This document shows positions 11,007 through 17,795 of a DNA stretch of 51,987 bases, piece after piece (the first letter of the stretch is position 1; each line of letters opens with the position of its first letter). This stretch comes from Actinomycetes bacterium (GTDB lineage: Bacteria; Actinomycetota; Acidimicrobiia; Acidimicrobiales; RAAP-2): positions 1 through 51,987 of the forward strand of contig JAJZAC010000005.1 in assembly GCA_021799615.1 (NCBI GenBank), in the 5' to 3' direction. The translations under genes were made by a program, and so were the position numbers. The notes under the pieces were generated by a model, which did no database searches, was not told the DNA's origin, and saw only the letters and a list, made by a program, of their open reading frames with translations.

Positions 11007-11894
11007 GACCGACCCCTCGACCACCGGCCGGGAGGTGGGCGCCACCGCACCGCCGGCGCGCTCGGCGGTGACCGCGAAGGTGGGCACGGGGACCCCGGGG
11101 TCGACGCCGAAGGCGGCTTCGGTCGGATGGGGGCCGAGGAGACCCAGCGAGACGGCACCGGCGGGCAGGACGGCCCACAGCTGGTAGGTGCGCCCCGGGC
11201 CGAGCGGGTCCAGCCCCTGGGCCACGAGGTAGCCCGTCCCCGAGCCGGTCAGGACCAGGGTGACCTCGGCGGCCGGTGCGGCCGAGCCGGTCGGTGGGAC
11301 GAGCCGGACCCGCTGAGAGGTCGGGTCCTCCAGGGCGGCAGCCACGGCCCGGGACAGGGCGGGGCGGGCCGCGTCAGCCTGGAGCTGGCCCACCCGGTGG
11401 TCGAGGCGGGCCACCTGGACACCGAGCACGGCGGCGAGCACGGCGGCCACGGCGGCCACGGCGGTGGCCATGCGGACCCACCCGTGACCGGGCCGCCGCC
11501 CCAGAGGGACCACCGTGCCCGTGGAGGCGGGACCGCCGGCCACCGGGGACGGGCTCCCCGTCGGCGCGGAGTCCCCACCGCCCGGACGATCGAGGCGGCC
11601 GGCCAGTGCCTCCCACCCCGGCGCCTCGGCGGTGACAGAGCCGCCCCGCCGGGCCGGCAGCTGCTCGGCGATCCGGTCCCACAGGGCGGCGGGCGCCTCT
11701 TCCCCCCCGTTGCCGAGCAGGCCAGCCACGTCCCGGTGGGCGTCCACCTCGGCCGCGCACCGCGGGCAGTCCGAGAGATGCGCCTCCACCTCGGCCGCCT
11801 CGTCGGGCTCCAGGGCATCGAGCGCGTAGGCACCGAGGAGCTCCTGGATCTCCTCGTGGGTGCGGGACGGCACGGCGCCGCCGGACCCGGTCAT
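10998..11894 (-). CDS. RskA-like zinc-binding anti-sigma factor
   Basis: A single-pass membrane regulator of 298 aa that should sequester the ECF sigma factor encoded immediately upstream. The N-terminal anti-sigma domain contains LLGAYALDALEPDEAAEVEAHL and the zinc motif HLSDCPRC (HxxxCxxC). One transmembrane helix (about residues 145-165) follows a Pro/Gly-rich linker. The extracytoplasmic C-terminal part resembles the RskA domain (TYQLWAVLPAGAVSLG). Such proteins release the sigma factor after regulated proteolysis or redox change. ATG 11894 forms an ATGA overlap with the sigma stop, so the pair is translationally coupled. Confidence 0.93.
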   Translation of the reverse strand: MTGSGGAVPSRTHEEIQELLGAYALDALEPDEAAEVEAHLSDCPRCAAEVDAHRDVAGLLGNGGEEAPAALWDRIAEQLPARRGGSVTAEAPGWEALAGRLDRPGGGDSAPTGSPSPVAGGPASTGTVVPLGRRPGHGWVRMATAVAAVAAVLAAVLGVQVARLDHRVGQLQADAARPALSRAVAAALEDPTSQRVRLVPPTGSAAPAAEVTLVLTGSGTGYLVAQGLDPLGPGRTYQLWAVLPAGAVSLGLLGPHPTEAAFGVDPGVPVPTFAVTAERAGGAVAPTSRPVVEGSVGA

Positions 11895-12553
11895 CGCTCC
11901 ACCCCCGCCGGCTCGACGCCGCGCTCGGCCAGCGTGCCGCGCAGGCGGCCCAGACCGGCCCGGATCCGGCTCTTCACGGTCCCCTCGGGGGTCTCGAGCA
12001 TCGCTGCCACCTCTTTGTACGTGTGACCGCCGAAGTAGGCCAGCTCGATCGGCTGGCGCACCTCCGCCGGGAGCTCGTCCAGGGCCTCGCGCACGGCGCC
12101 GGCGACGGCCAGGTCCCACACCTGGTGCTCGAGGTCGTAGCCGGCCGTGGCCGTCTCACGGGCGGTGCGGTCCTCGCGGGCCCGGCGCGAGCTCTCGGAC
12201 CGCACCACGTCGACCGACTTGCCGTGGGTCCTCGCCAAGAGGAACGACCGCAGCGTTCCCCGCTGGGCGTCGAAGCGCTCCGGGCTGCGCCACAGGTCGA
12301 GGAAGACCTCTTGCGCGACCTCCTCGGCAGCCTGCTGGTTGCGGATGACCCGCCGGGCAAGCGCCAGGACGGCCCCGCCATGGCGTCGGTAGGCCTCGGC
12401 CAGCGCCGCCTCGCTCCAGCGGCCGATCGAGACGACCAGGGCGGCGTCGCTCACCTGCTGCAGATCGGGCTCCATGCCCCGTCCTTCGGAACCGGGACCC
12501 GGTCCGGATGAGGGTGGGGTGGGCCGCGCGTCGCCGCCGGCGCTCCCGGGCAT
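11891..12553 (-). CDS. ECF-family RNA polymerase sigma factor
   Basis: A group 4 sigma factor of 220 aa. Region 2 is ALAEAYRRHGGAVLALARRV through EEVAQEVFLDLWRSPERFD. Region 4 is LPAEVRQPIELAYFGGHTY, then EVAAMLETPEGTVKSRIRAG, an intact helix-turn-helix. It resembles the SigK/RskA-controlled class. Three starts are possible (GTG 12559, ATG 12553, and an internal ATG before EPDLQQ). ATG 12553 lies exactly 6 nt downstream of a TACGGT -10 element, so it is preferred. The gene is divergent from the cupredoxin and ferritin-like genes, which are plausible members of its regulon (inference). Confidence 0.93.
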   Translation of the reverse strand: MPGSAGGDARPTPPSSGPGPGSEGRGMEPDLQQVSDAALVVSIGRWSEAALAEAYRRHGGAVLALARRVIRNQQAAEEVAQEVFLDLWRSPERFDAQRGTLRSFLLARTHGKSVDVVRSESSRRAREDRTARETATAGYDLEHQVWDLAVAGAVREALDELPAEVRQPIELAYFGGHTYKEVAAMLETPEGTVKSRIRAGLGRLRGTLAERGVEPAGVER

Positions 12554-12559
12554 GGCCAC

Positions 12560-12565
12560 ACCGTA
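12560..12565 (-). promoter_or_regulatory. -10 element TACGGT of the sigma/anti-sigma operon (leaderless)
   Basis: TACGGT, 6 nt (GTGGCC), then ATG 12553. It decides between the alternative starts of the sigma gene. Confidence 0.6.
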
Positions 12566-12664
12566 GTGCCGGGACGCCGCCCCACGACCGCCATCGAGGA
12601 CTCCGCCGACCGGGGGGCCGCATCAGGCCGTCATCCGGGACGCCGCCGGCTCCGAACACCCGGC

Positions 12665-13093
12665 ATGCACGTCACCGAGCACCCCGCCGCCGGCGCCCCC
12701 CGGGCCGGCCGCCACCAGCGCCACCGCCGGGCCGGCCGGCGCACGTACCGCCGGGTCGCCGCCGCCGCCGCCCTGGCCGCCGCCGGGATCCTGGCCGCCG
12801 CCTGCTCGTCGTCGCCGGCGCCGGATGCGGCCAGGTCCGGTGGGCCGGCCATCACCATCTCGAGCTTCGCCTACCACCCGGCGACGCTGACGGTCCGGCC
12901 CGGCGCCCACGTGACGGTGACGAACACCGACGCCGTCGCCCACACCCTCACGTCGCGGTCGGGAGCGTTCGACACCGGCCTCGTCCAGCCGGGCCAGTCG
13001 GTCACCATCGTCGCCCCCACCAAGGACGGCACCTACCCCTACTACTGCACCGTCCACCAGTACATGAGCGGAACCCTCGTCGTCTCCGGGTGA
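12665..13093 (+). CDS. Cupredoxin-domain lipoprotein
   Basis: A small exported blue-copper-like protein (142 aa from ATG 12665). A basic N-region leads into a hydrophobic signal ending AAAGILAAACSSS, where the cysteine is a probable lipidation site. The plastocyanin/azurin-like domain begins ITISSFAYHPATLTVRPG. The type 1 copper ligands are visible as His in VAHTL and Cys, His and Met in YYCTVHQYM. It is probably an electron carrier or copper-binding protein outside the membrane. A GTG at 12566 would add 33 Arg-rich residues and is less likely; neither start has a good ribosome-binding site. It lies upstream of two ferritin-like genes in the same direction. Confidence 0.88.
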   Translation: MHVTEHPAAGAPRAGRHQRHRRAGRRTYRRVAAAAALAAAGILAAACSSSPAPDAARSGGPAITISSFAYHPATLTVRPGAHVTVTNTDAVAHTLTSRSGAFDTGLVQPGQSVTIVAPTKDGTYPYYCTVHQYMSGTLVVSG

Positions 13094-13183
13094 CGAACGC
13101 CCGGCCGCGAGGACCGTCCTGGCGTCCCACCCGACAGCAACCGACCCGTCCACACCCGACAGGAACCAACCAGGAGGAGCACC

Positions 13184-14068
13184 ATGTCCACACCCGTCCC
13201 CCCCGGCGCGGCACCGCCCGTCGACGTCGACCAGCGCGAGATGCGCCTGCTGCTCGAGGAGTCGCAGGATCTCCACACCGACGCCATGCGGACCACCGCA
13301 GGAGCGCTCGAGGAGATGGTCGAGACCGCGGTCGAGCGTGGGGCGACCGCCGACCCGGAGGATGCCGCCACGCTGGCCGCCAGGAGGGTGGCCGGCCTCA
13401 CCGGCGCCGCCTTCGGGGGCGGGCTGCTGGCCGCTGCCGGGATCGGCGCCGCCCTCCAGGCGGCGCTGTCCACGCCGGCGTTCGCCGCCGCCCCGACCGA
13501 CGTCCAGGTCCTCCAGACGGCGGCGTCGATCGAGGTCCTGGCGGTCAGCACCTACACGACCGCCCTCACCCTGCCGTTCATCGGTGGGTCGTCCGCCAAC
13601 CCGGTGATCACAGCCTTCGCCACCACCACCATGAAGCAGCACCAGGAGCACGCCCAGGCGTTCAACGCCGCCATCACCACCCTGGGCGGCACTCCCCAGA
13701 ACAGCCCCGACCCGGCCCTGGCCAAGGTGGTCAAGGCGGCCGTGCCCGGCCTCACCTCGCCGGCGCCCGTGGTTGCGCTCGCCCTGGAGCTCGAGCAGGG
13801 TGCCGCCGAGACCTACGTGGCAAACGTCGCCGCGCTGCGCGACGCCAACGCCAGGAAGACGACGGCGTCGATCATGGGTGTCGAGGCCCAGCACGCCGCC
13901 ATCCTCCGTGCCGTGCAGGCCCTCCTGCAGGCCAACGCCCCCCAGCTCGTCACGCTGGCTCCGGGGAACGTGGCCAACCTGCCGGCCGCTGCCGGCTCCG
14001 TCGGCTTCCCTGCAGCCTTCTACCCGACCGACCAGGCACGACCCGCAACCGAAGGAGCACGGTCATGA
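13184..14068 (+). CDS. Ferritin-like (Ferritin_2/DUF4439-type) exported protein 1
   Basis: A 294-aa protein with a strong AGGAGGAG ribosome-binding site before ATG 13184. About 65 charged N-terminal residues precede ARRVAGLTGAAFGGG and a hydrophobic stretch ending ALSTPAFAAAP, consistent with a twin-arginine-like export signal far from the N-terminus. The four-helix part carries a regular ferritin-like set: E in AASIEVLAVSTY, HxxH in KQHQEHAQAF, E in ALELEQGAAETY and ExxH in GVEAQHAAIL. Ligand spacing suits a carboxylate-bridged dimetal site. It overlaps the next, related gene by ATGA. Function is unknown; iron/manganese binding or oxidant defence outside the cytoplasm is inference. Confidence 0.85.
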   Translation: MSTPVPPGAAPPVDVDQREMRLLLEESQDLHTDAMRTTAGALEEMVETAVERGATADPEDAATLAARRVAGLTGAAFGGGLLAAAGIGAALQAALSTPAFAAAPTDVQVLQTAASIEVLAVSTYTTALTLPFIGGSSANPVITAFATTTMKQHQEHAQAFNAAITTLGGTPQNSPDPALAKVVKAAVPGLTSPAPVVALALELEQGAAETYVANVAALRDANARKTTASIMGVEAQHAAILRAVQALLQANAPQLVTLAPGNVANLPAAAGSVGFPAAFYPTDQARPATEGARS

Positions 14069-14859
14069 GATTCCGCCGCACGACCACCGGACCCGCACAC
14101 GGGTCCCTCGCCGGGACCGAGGCCGAGCTGGCCGCCATGACCCGGGACCTCGAGGCCATCCACCACGACGTGTCCCTGCCCCGGCTGCACCAGGCCGTGG
14201 GCGAGTGGACCGAGCACGTCCGCACCAGCCGGCGGGGTTTCCTCGTCGGCGCCGGGGCGGTGGCCGGCGGGGCGCTGCTGGCCGCCTGCTCGTCGGGGGC
14301 CGCCGGCTCGTCGGGGGCCGGCGGCTCGTCGCACGCGGCGTCCTCCCCGGCCATGCTGACCGGCGACCTGGCCGTCGCCGGCCTGGCCGCCAGCCTGGAG
14401 AACCTGGCCGTCGGTGCGTACGACGCCGGCATCCGGGCGGCCACGGCCGGCAAGCTCGGCACCGTGCCACCGGCGGTCGTCACCTTCGCCACCACGGCGA
14501 GGAGCCAGCACGCCCAGCACGGCCAAGCGTGGAACTCGATCCTCACCGCGGCCGGCCACAAGGCCGTCACCACGCCCGACCCCGTCCTCGGACCGATGAT
14601 CACCCAGCAGCTCGGCCAGGTGAACGACGTCGTCGGCCTGGCCAAGCTGGCCCTGTCGCTCGAGGACGTGGCAGCCGCCACCTACCAGGCGGGGATCGGC
14701 GGCCTGTCGTCGACGTCCGCCGTCAAGGTGGCAGCCAGCATCCAGCCGGTCGAGCTGCAGCATGCCTCCATCCTCCTGTTCGCCCTGGGCCAGTACCCCG
14801 TGCCCAACGCGTTCAGCCCGACCTCCGGCGCCCGGCCCGTCTCCGACCTGACGGGCTGA
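14065..14859 (+). CDS. Ferritin-like (Ferritin_2-type) Tat lipoprotein 2
   Basis: A 264-aa paralogue-like partner of the preceding gene. About 50 residues precede a clear Tat signal, TSRRGFLVGAGAVAGGALLA, followed by the lipobox cysteine (LLAACSSG) and a Ser/Gly/Ala linker. The ferritin-like residues match those of protein 1: E in AASLENLAVGAY, HxxH in RSQHAQHGQAW, E in ALSLEDVAAATY and ExxH in PVELQHASIL. A folded, metal-loaded protein exported by Tat and anchored outside the membrane is therefore likely. GAAGGAG precedes ATG 14065; the ATGA overlap implies co-translation with protein 1. Confidence 0.87.
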   Translation: MRFRRTTTGPAHGSLAGTEAELAAMTRDLEAIHHDVSLPRLHQAVGEWTEHVRTSRRGFLVGAGAVAGGALLAACSSGAAGSSGAGGSSHAASSPAMLTGDLAVAGLAASLENLAVGAYDAGIRAATAGKLGTVPPAVVTFATTARSQHAQHGQAWNSILTAAGHKAVTTPDPVLGPMITQQLGQVNDVVGLAKLALSLEDVAAATYQAGIGGLSSTSAVKVAASIQPVELQHASILLFALGQYPVPNAFSPTSGARPVSDLTG

Positions 14860-14885
14860 CCCACGGTCCCCGGACAACCGGGCAT

Positions 14886-14924
14886 CGCGCCACGACCGGC
14901 CCGCGCGGGGCCGGTCGTGGCGCG
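14886..14924 (+). terminator. 17-bp perfect stem-loop after the ferritin-like operon
   Basis: The arm at 14886-14902 pairs perfectly with 14908-14924 around a 5-nt loop (GCGCG). There is no T-run, as is common for GC-rich actinobacterial terminators. It lies 27 nt after the stop of the second ferritin-like gene. Confidence 0.8.
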
Positions 14925-14991
14925 TCCGGGCACCAGGTCCGGGAGGGGCGACGACGGCCATCCGGGCAGTCGACGGCGACGAACACCTGGC

Positions 14992-15849
14992 ATGCACACC
15001 GACCTCGACACCTTCGCCCGGCGCTCGGCACGTCTCGACTGCGACGGCCTCGACTTCGACTCGTTCCGCGACGCCCCGCTCGATCCCGACGCCCTCCGGT
15101 GCCTGCGGTACATGCACGACGTCGAGAGCCACACCGTCTGCTACCTGCGTGACGTGCTGGTGACCCGGGCCCATCGCGATCCGGAGATCACCTCCTTCCT
15201 CACCTTCTGGAACTACGAGGAGCACTGGCACGGCGAGGCCATCGCCCGGGTCCTCGACGCCCACGCTGAACCGTCCGGCGCGTCCCGGGTCGCCGCCACC
15301 CGGGCCCGACTCCCCCGCCGTGACGGCCTCCGCCCCGTCGCCTTCCAGCTGGCGTCGGCGGCCACCCCGCACATCGTCGCCGTCCACCTGACCTGGGGAG
15401 CGGTCAACGAATGGACGACCCAGGCCGCCTACGCGCGGCTGGCGACCCTGGCCGGCCACCCCGTGCTCACCGAGCTCCTCCGGCGGATCATGCGCCAGGA
15501 GGGCCGGCACATCGACTTCTACGCGTCGCGGGCCCGCCAGCGGCTGGACGCCTCGCCGGCGGCCCGGCGCCTGACACGGTGGGCCCTGCGCCGGTGGTGG
15601 GCGCCGGTGGGGAGCGGCGTCATGCCCGCCTCGGACGTCCGCTTCCTGGCCGGCTACCTCTTCGGCGGCACCGACGGCGCCGCTGCTGCCGCCCGGATCG
15701 ACCGGCGGGTGGACCAGCTGCCCGGTCTGGCCGGGCTCCAGCTGCTGGCCGGAGCCACCGGCGCCGGCGTGGGCCGTGCCGGCGTGGGCCGTGCCGGCGT
15801 GGGCGGTCTGCCGGCCCCTCGGACCGGGACGACCGGGCTCGCCGCCTGA
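14992..15849 (+). CDS. Ferritin-superfamily diiron protein (desaturase-like)
   Basis: A 285-aa cytoplasmic protein without a signal peptide. The carboxylate-bridged diiron pattern is visible: E in MHDVESHTVCY, ExxH in NYEEHWHGEAI, E in GAVNEWTTQAAY and ExxH in MRQEGRHIDFY, at spacings like those of acyl-ACP desaturases and related ferritin-like oxidases. The C-terminal tail is degenerate, with a GVGRA repeat. The start at ATG 14992 lacks a strong ribosome-binding site. The substrate is unknown. The position after the two exported ferritin-like genes suggests a shared metal or oxidative theme, although a strong terminator-like hairpin separates them. Confidence 0.75.
   Translation: MHTDLDTFARRSARLDCDGLDFDSFRDAPLDPDALRCLRYMHDVESHTVCYLRDVLVTRAHRDPEITSFLTFWNYEEHWHGEAIARVLDAHAEPSGASRVAATRARLPRRDGLRPVAFQLASAATPHIVAVHLTWGAVNEWTTQAAYARLATLAGHPVLTELLRRIMRQEGRHIDFYASRARQRLDASPAARRLTRWALRRWWAPVGSGVMPASDVRFLAGYLFGGTDGAAAAARIDRRVDQLPGLAGLQLLAGATGAGVGRAGVGRAGVGGLPAPRTGTTGLAA
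15766..15810. repeat. 15-bp tandem repeat in the C-terminus of the diiron protein
   Basis: GGCGTGGGCCGTGCC is perfectly duplicated at 15766-15780 and 15781-15795, with a degenerate third copy following. It encodes the GVGRA repeats of the protein tail, in frame. Confidence 0.85.
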
Positions 15850-15904
15850 GCGGCCACGCACGACGACCCACTGGCACCCCCGGCCACCCCCTCGCCAATA
15901 CCCG

Positions 15905-15952
15905 ACCAACTTGGTAAGGTACATACCTGACCGATCCGGTAGGGTTTCGGTC
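15905..15952 (+). promoter_or_regulatory. Promoter region with three dyads upstream of the DUF4395 gene
   Basis: ACCAACTTGGT (15905-15915), AGGTACATACCT (15917-15928) and GACCGA...TCGGTC (15929-15934 and 15947-15952) are adjacent perfect dyads. The last brackets a TAGGGT -10-like hexamer at 15940-15945. The downstream start at 16002 has its own GAGGAGG site, so the mRNA would have a leader of about 50 nt. Confidence 0.5.
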
Positions 15953-16001
15953 CAGGACGGCACCGGGCGCAACCGGCGGCGGGTGCCAGCGAGGAGGACC
16001 C

Positions 16002-16517
16002 ATGCGCACCGCACGATCGCTGTTCACCTTCCCGAACCCGGTGAACGAGTACGCCGCCCGCACGGTGGCGACCGGCGTCGTGACCATGTGCATCGCCGCC
16101 GTCGCCCTCGACCTGCCGTGGTTGGTCGTGGTCGTCTGCCTCGGGTTCTGGGCCCGAGTGCTCACCGGCCCGACCCTCAGCCCACTCGGCCAGCTGGCCA
16201 CCCGGGTGGTGGCCCCCCGCCTCCCGCTCGAACCCCGCCTGGTGGCCGGACCGCCCAAGCGGTTCGCCCAGGGTGTGGGCGTCGCCTTCTCCACCACGGC
16301 TGCCGTGCTATGGGTCGGGCTCGGCCTCGGCCTGGCCGGCAAGGTCGTGCTGGTGGCGCTGGCTGCTGCCGCCTTCCTCGAGGCCGCCTTCGGGCTGTGC
16401 CTCGGCTGCAAGACGTTCGCCCTGCTGATGCGGGCCGGCGTCATCCCGCCCGAGGTGTGCGAGTCGTGCGCCGACATCACCCGGCGCCACCCGGAACTGG
16501 CCGCCGAGGCGGCCTGA
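16002..16517 (+). CDS. DUF4395 membrane protein
   Basis: A 171-aa protein beginning with the family signature FTFPNPVNEYAARTVATG. There are about four transmembrane segments, in two hairpins. Two CxxC pairs, CLGCKTF and CESCADI, lie in the C-terminal third, suggesting thiol redox or metal chemistry at the membrane. DUF4395 proteins often occur beside thioredoxins or rhodaneses, but none is adjacent here. GAGGAGG precedes ATG 16002. Function is unknown. Confidence 0.88.
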   Translation: MRTARSLFTFPNPVNEYAARTVATGVVTMCIAAVALDLPWLVVVVCLGFWARVLTGPTLSPLGQLATRVVAPRLPLEPRLVAGPPKRFAQGVGVAFSTTAAVLWVGLGLGLAGKVVLVALAAAAFLEAAFGLCLGCKTFALLMRAGVIPPEVCESCADITRRHPELAAEAA

Positions 16518-16547
16518 GCCAGCTGCCGCCGACCCGTCGATCCGGGG

Positions 16548-17105
16548 TCAGGCGGCGGAGGAGGGTCCCCGGGTCAGCAGGGGGACCAGGGCAGCGGTGA
16601 GCTCGACCAGGGAGGTCGCGCAGGCCACGTAGTCCCCGTCGTCCCCGCCGGCGGGGTCGGCGACGTCCTCCCACTCCCCCAGTTCCACGCCCGCGAGCTC
16701 CAGCCCGGCCACCCGTTCGGCCAGACCACCCGGTCCGGCCGGCAGATCGCGCACCAGCCGGCGGATGGTGGCCGTCCGGCCGGCCGCCCCGGGATGCCGA
16801 CGGCGGACGTAGGCCACGTGCTCGGCGGCCATGGCCAGGACCAGGTCGGCCCGGTCCAGATCGGACGGCGTGACCTGGTGACTGCGGTGGCCGTCGGCCC
16901 GGATGTCGACGGCGGCCAGTGCGTCGCGGGTGCGCCGACTCATGGGCTGACCCTCCACCACGTGGGTGCCGGCCGTCACGACTCGGATCCCGGCGGCGGC
17001 CAGCATGGCCCCCGCCATCACCGAGCGGGCGGCGTTCCCGGTGCACAGGGTGAGGACCAGTGGTCCCCCGCCGTCGGGCAGGCGCACGGCAGGGCGGTCG
17101 TCCAC
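16548..17105 (-). CDS. Low-molecular-weight protein tyrosine phosphatase-like protein
   Basis: A 185-aa protein of the LMW-PTP/arsenate reductase fold. The P-loop is LCTGNAARSVMAG, a Cx5R motif with the usual second cysteine (CxGNxCRS) replaced by Ala. That argues for a phosphatase or related hydrolase rather than a three-cysteine thioredoxin-coupled arsenate reductase. The C-terminal general-acid region reads EDVADPAGGDD, with Asp-Pro preserved. GTG 17105 is fixed by a TACCGT box 6 nt upstream. The substrate is unknown. It follows the MarR gene on the same strand, with only 4 nt between them. Confidence 0.85.
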   Translation of the reverse strand: MDDRPAVRLPDGGGPLVLTLCTGNAARSVMAGAMLAAAGIRVVTAGTHVVEGQPMSRRTRDALAAVDIRADGHRSHQVTPSDLDRADLVLAMAAEHVAYVRRRHPGAAGRTATIRRLVRDLPAGPGGLAERVAGLELAGVELGEWEDVADPAGGDDGDYVACATSLVELTAALVPLLTRGPSSAA

Positions 17106-17109
17106 GGGG

Positions 17110-17643
17110 TCACGGTAGCCGGGAGCCGCCCTCCTCGAAATCGCCGGCGCCCAGGCGGATCTCGCGCAACAGGTCGACGATGGCCCGGGCCTCGGGCAGG
17201 CTGACTCCCGGGTGGGCGAAGACCTCCTCGTTCAGCGCCGCCATGGCACCGGCCAGCACGTCGCGTCCCGCGGGCAACAGCTCCACGAGGGTGGTCCGCC
17301 GGTCGCGCTCGTGCGGGGTGCGGCGGACCAGGCCGTCGGCCTCGAGCCGGTTCACCACGTTGGTGATGCTCGCCGGGTGGACCTGGAGGCGCTCGCCGGC
17401 CTTGGACAGCGGCAGCGCACCCCGCCGGGAGAAGGAGAGGAGCGCGAGGAGCTCGAACCGGGCGAAGGAGAGATCGAACGGACGCAGCACTGCGTCGATG
17501 CGGGCGAGGAAGAGCTGCTGCACGCGGATGACCGACGTGACGAGGGCCATGCCCGGTGCGGCCCGGTGCCAGCCGTGCGCCTCCCACTGGCGCCGGGCCT
17601 CGGCGATCGGATCGAACGGCAGCGAACTCCGCGCGGTCACCAC
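17110..17643 (-). CDS. MarR-family transcriptional regulator
   Basis: A 177-aa winged-helix regulator with LSFARFELLALLSFSRRGAL, then KAGERLQVHPASITNVVNRL and the wing LVRRTPHERDRRTTLVELL, the standard MarR signature. A repressor that responds to an aromatic or acyl-CoA ligand is typical. It is divergent from icmF, and the 152-nt gap holds a perfect dyad at the icmF -10 element (17734-17749), a likely binding site. GTG 17643 or the adjacent GTG 17640 can serve as start; GGAG lies just upstream. Confidence 0.93.
   Translation of the reverse strand: MVTARSSLPFDPIAEARRQWEAHGWHRAAPGMALVTSVIRVQQLFLARIDAVLRPFDLSFARFELLALLSFSRRGALPLSKAGERLQVHPASITNVVNRLEADGLVRRTPHERDRRTTLVELLPAGRDVLAGAMAALNEEVFAHPGVSLPEARAIVDLLREIRLGAGDFEEGGSRLP
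17112..17117 (-). promoter_or_regulatory. -10 element TACCGT of the LMW-PTP-like gene (leaderless)
   Basis: TACCGT, 6 nt (GACCCC), then GTG 17105. The hexamer overlaps the end of the MarR coding region, so this gene can be expressed independently of marR. Confidence 0.55.
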
Positions 17644-17733
17644 CTGCTCCGGTTCGGTGTCTCGGGCGCCGCTCTGGCGCCAGCGGCCGACCCTACCAGC
17701 GGGGATCCCGGCACGGACATAAGGCGTGACATT

Positions 17734-17754
17734 ACTTGGACTTCCAAGTATTAT
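17734..17754 (+). promoter_or_regulatory. icmF promoter: operator ACTTGGA-CT-TCCAAGT abutting -10 TATTAT
   Basis: A perfect 7-2-7 dyad at 17734-17749 overlaps the first base of TATTAT (17749-17754). Transcription would begin around 17761, giving a leader of about 35 nt that includes AAGGGGGG before ATG 17796. The adjacent marR product is the obvious candidate ligand (inference). Confidence 0.6.
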
Positions 17755-17795
17755 GGGCGGCGATGGAGCTGCACCGCCGGCACCAAGGGGGGCCC

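Noticed and set aside
12566-12664. N-terminal extension of the cupredoxin from GTG 12566
   Set aside because: Adds Arg-rich sequence before the signal peptide, and it begins inside the divergent sigma promoter.
17644-17795. Cobalamin riboswitch before the B12-dependent icmF
   Set aside because: The predicted leader is only about 35 nt and no B12-box-like sequence was seen; an operator dyad explains the region better.
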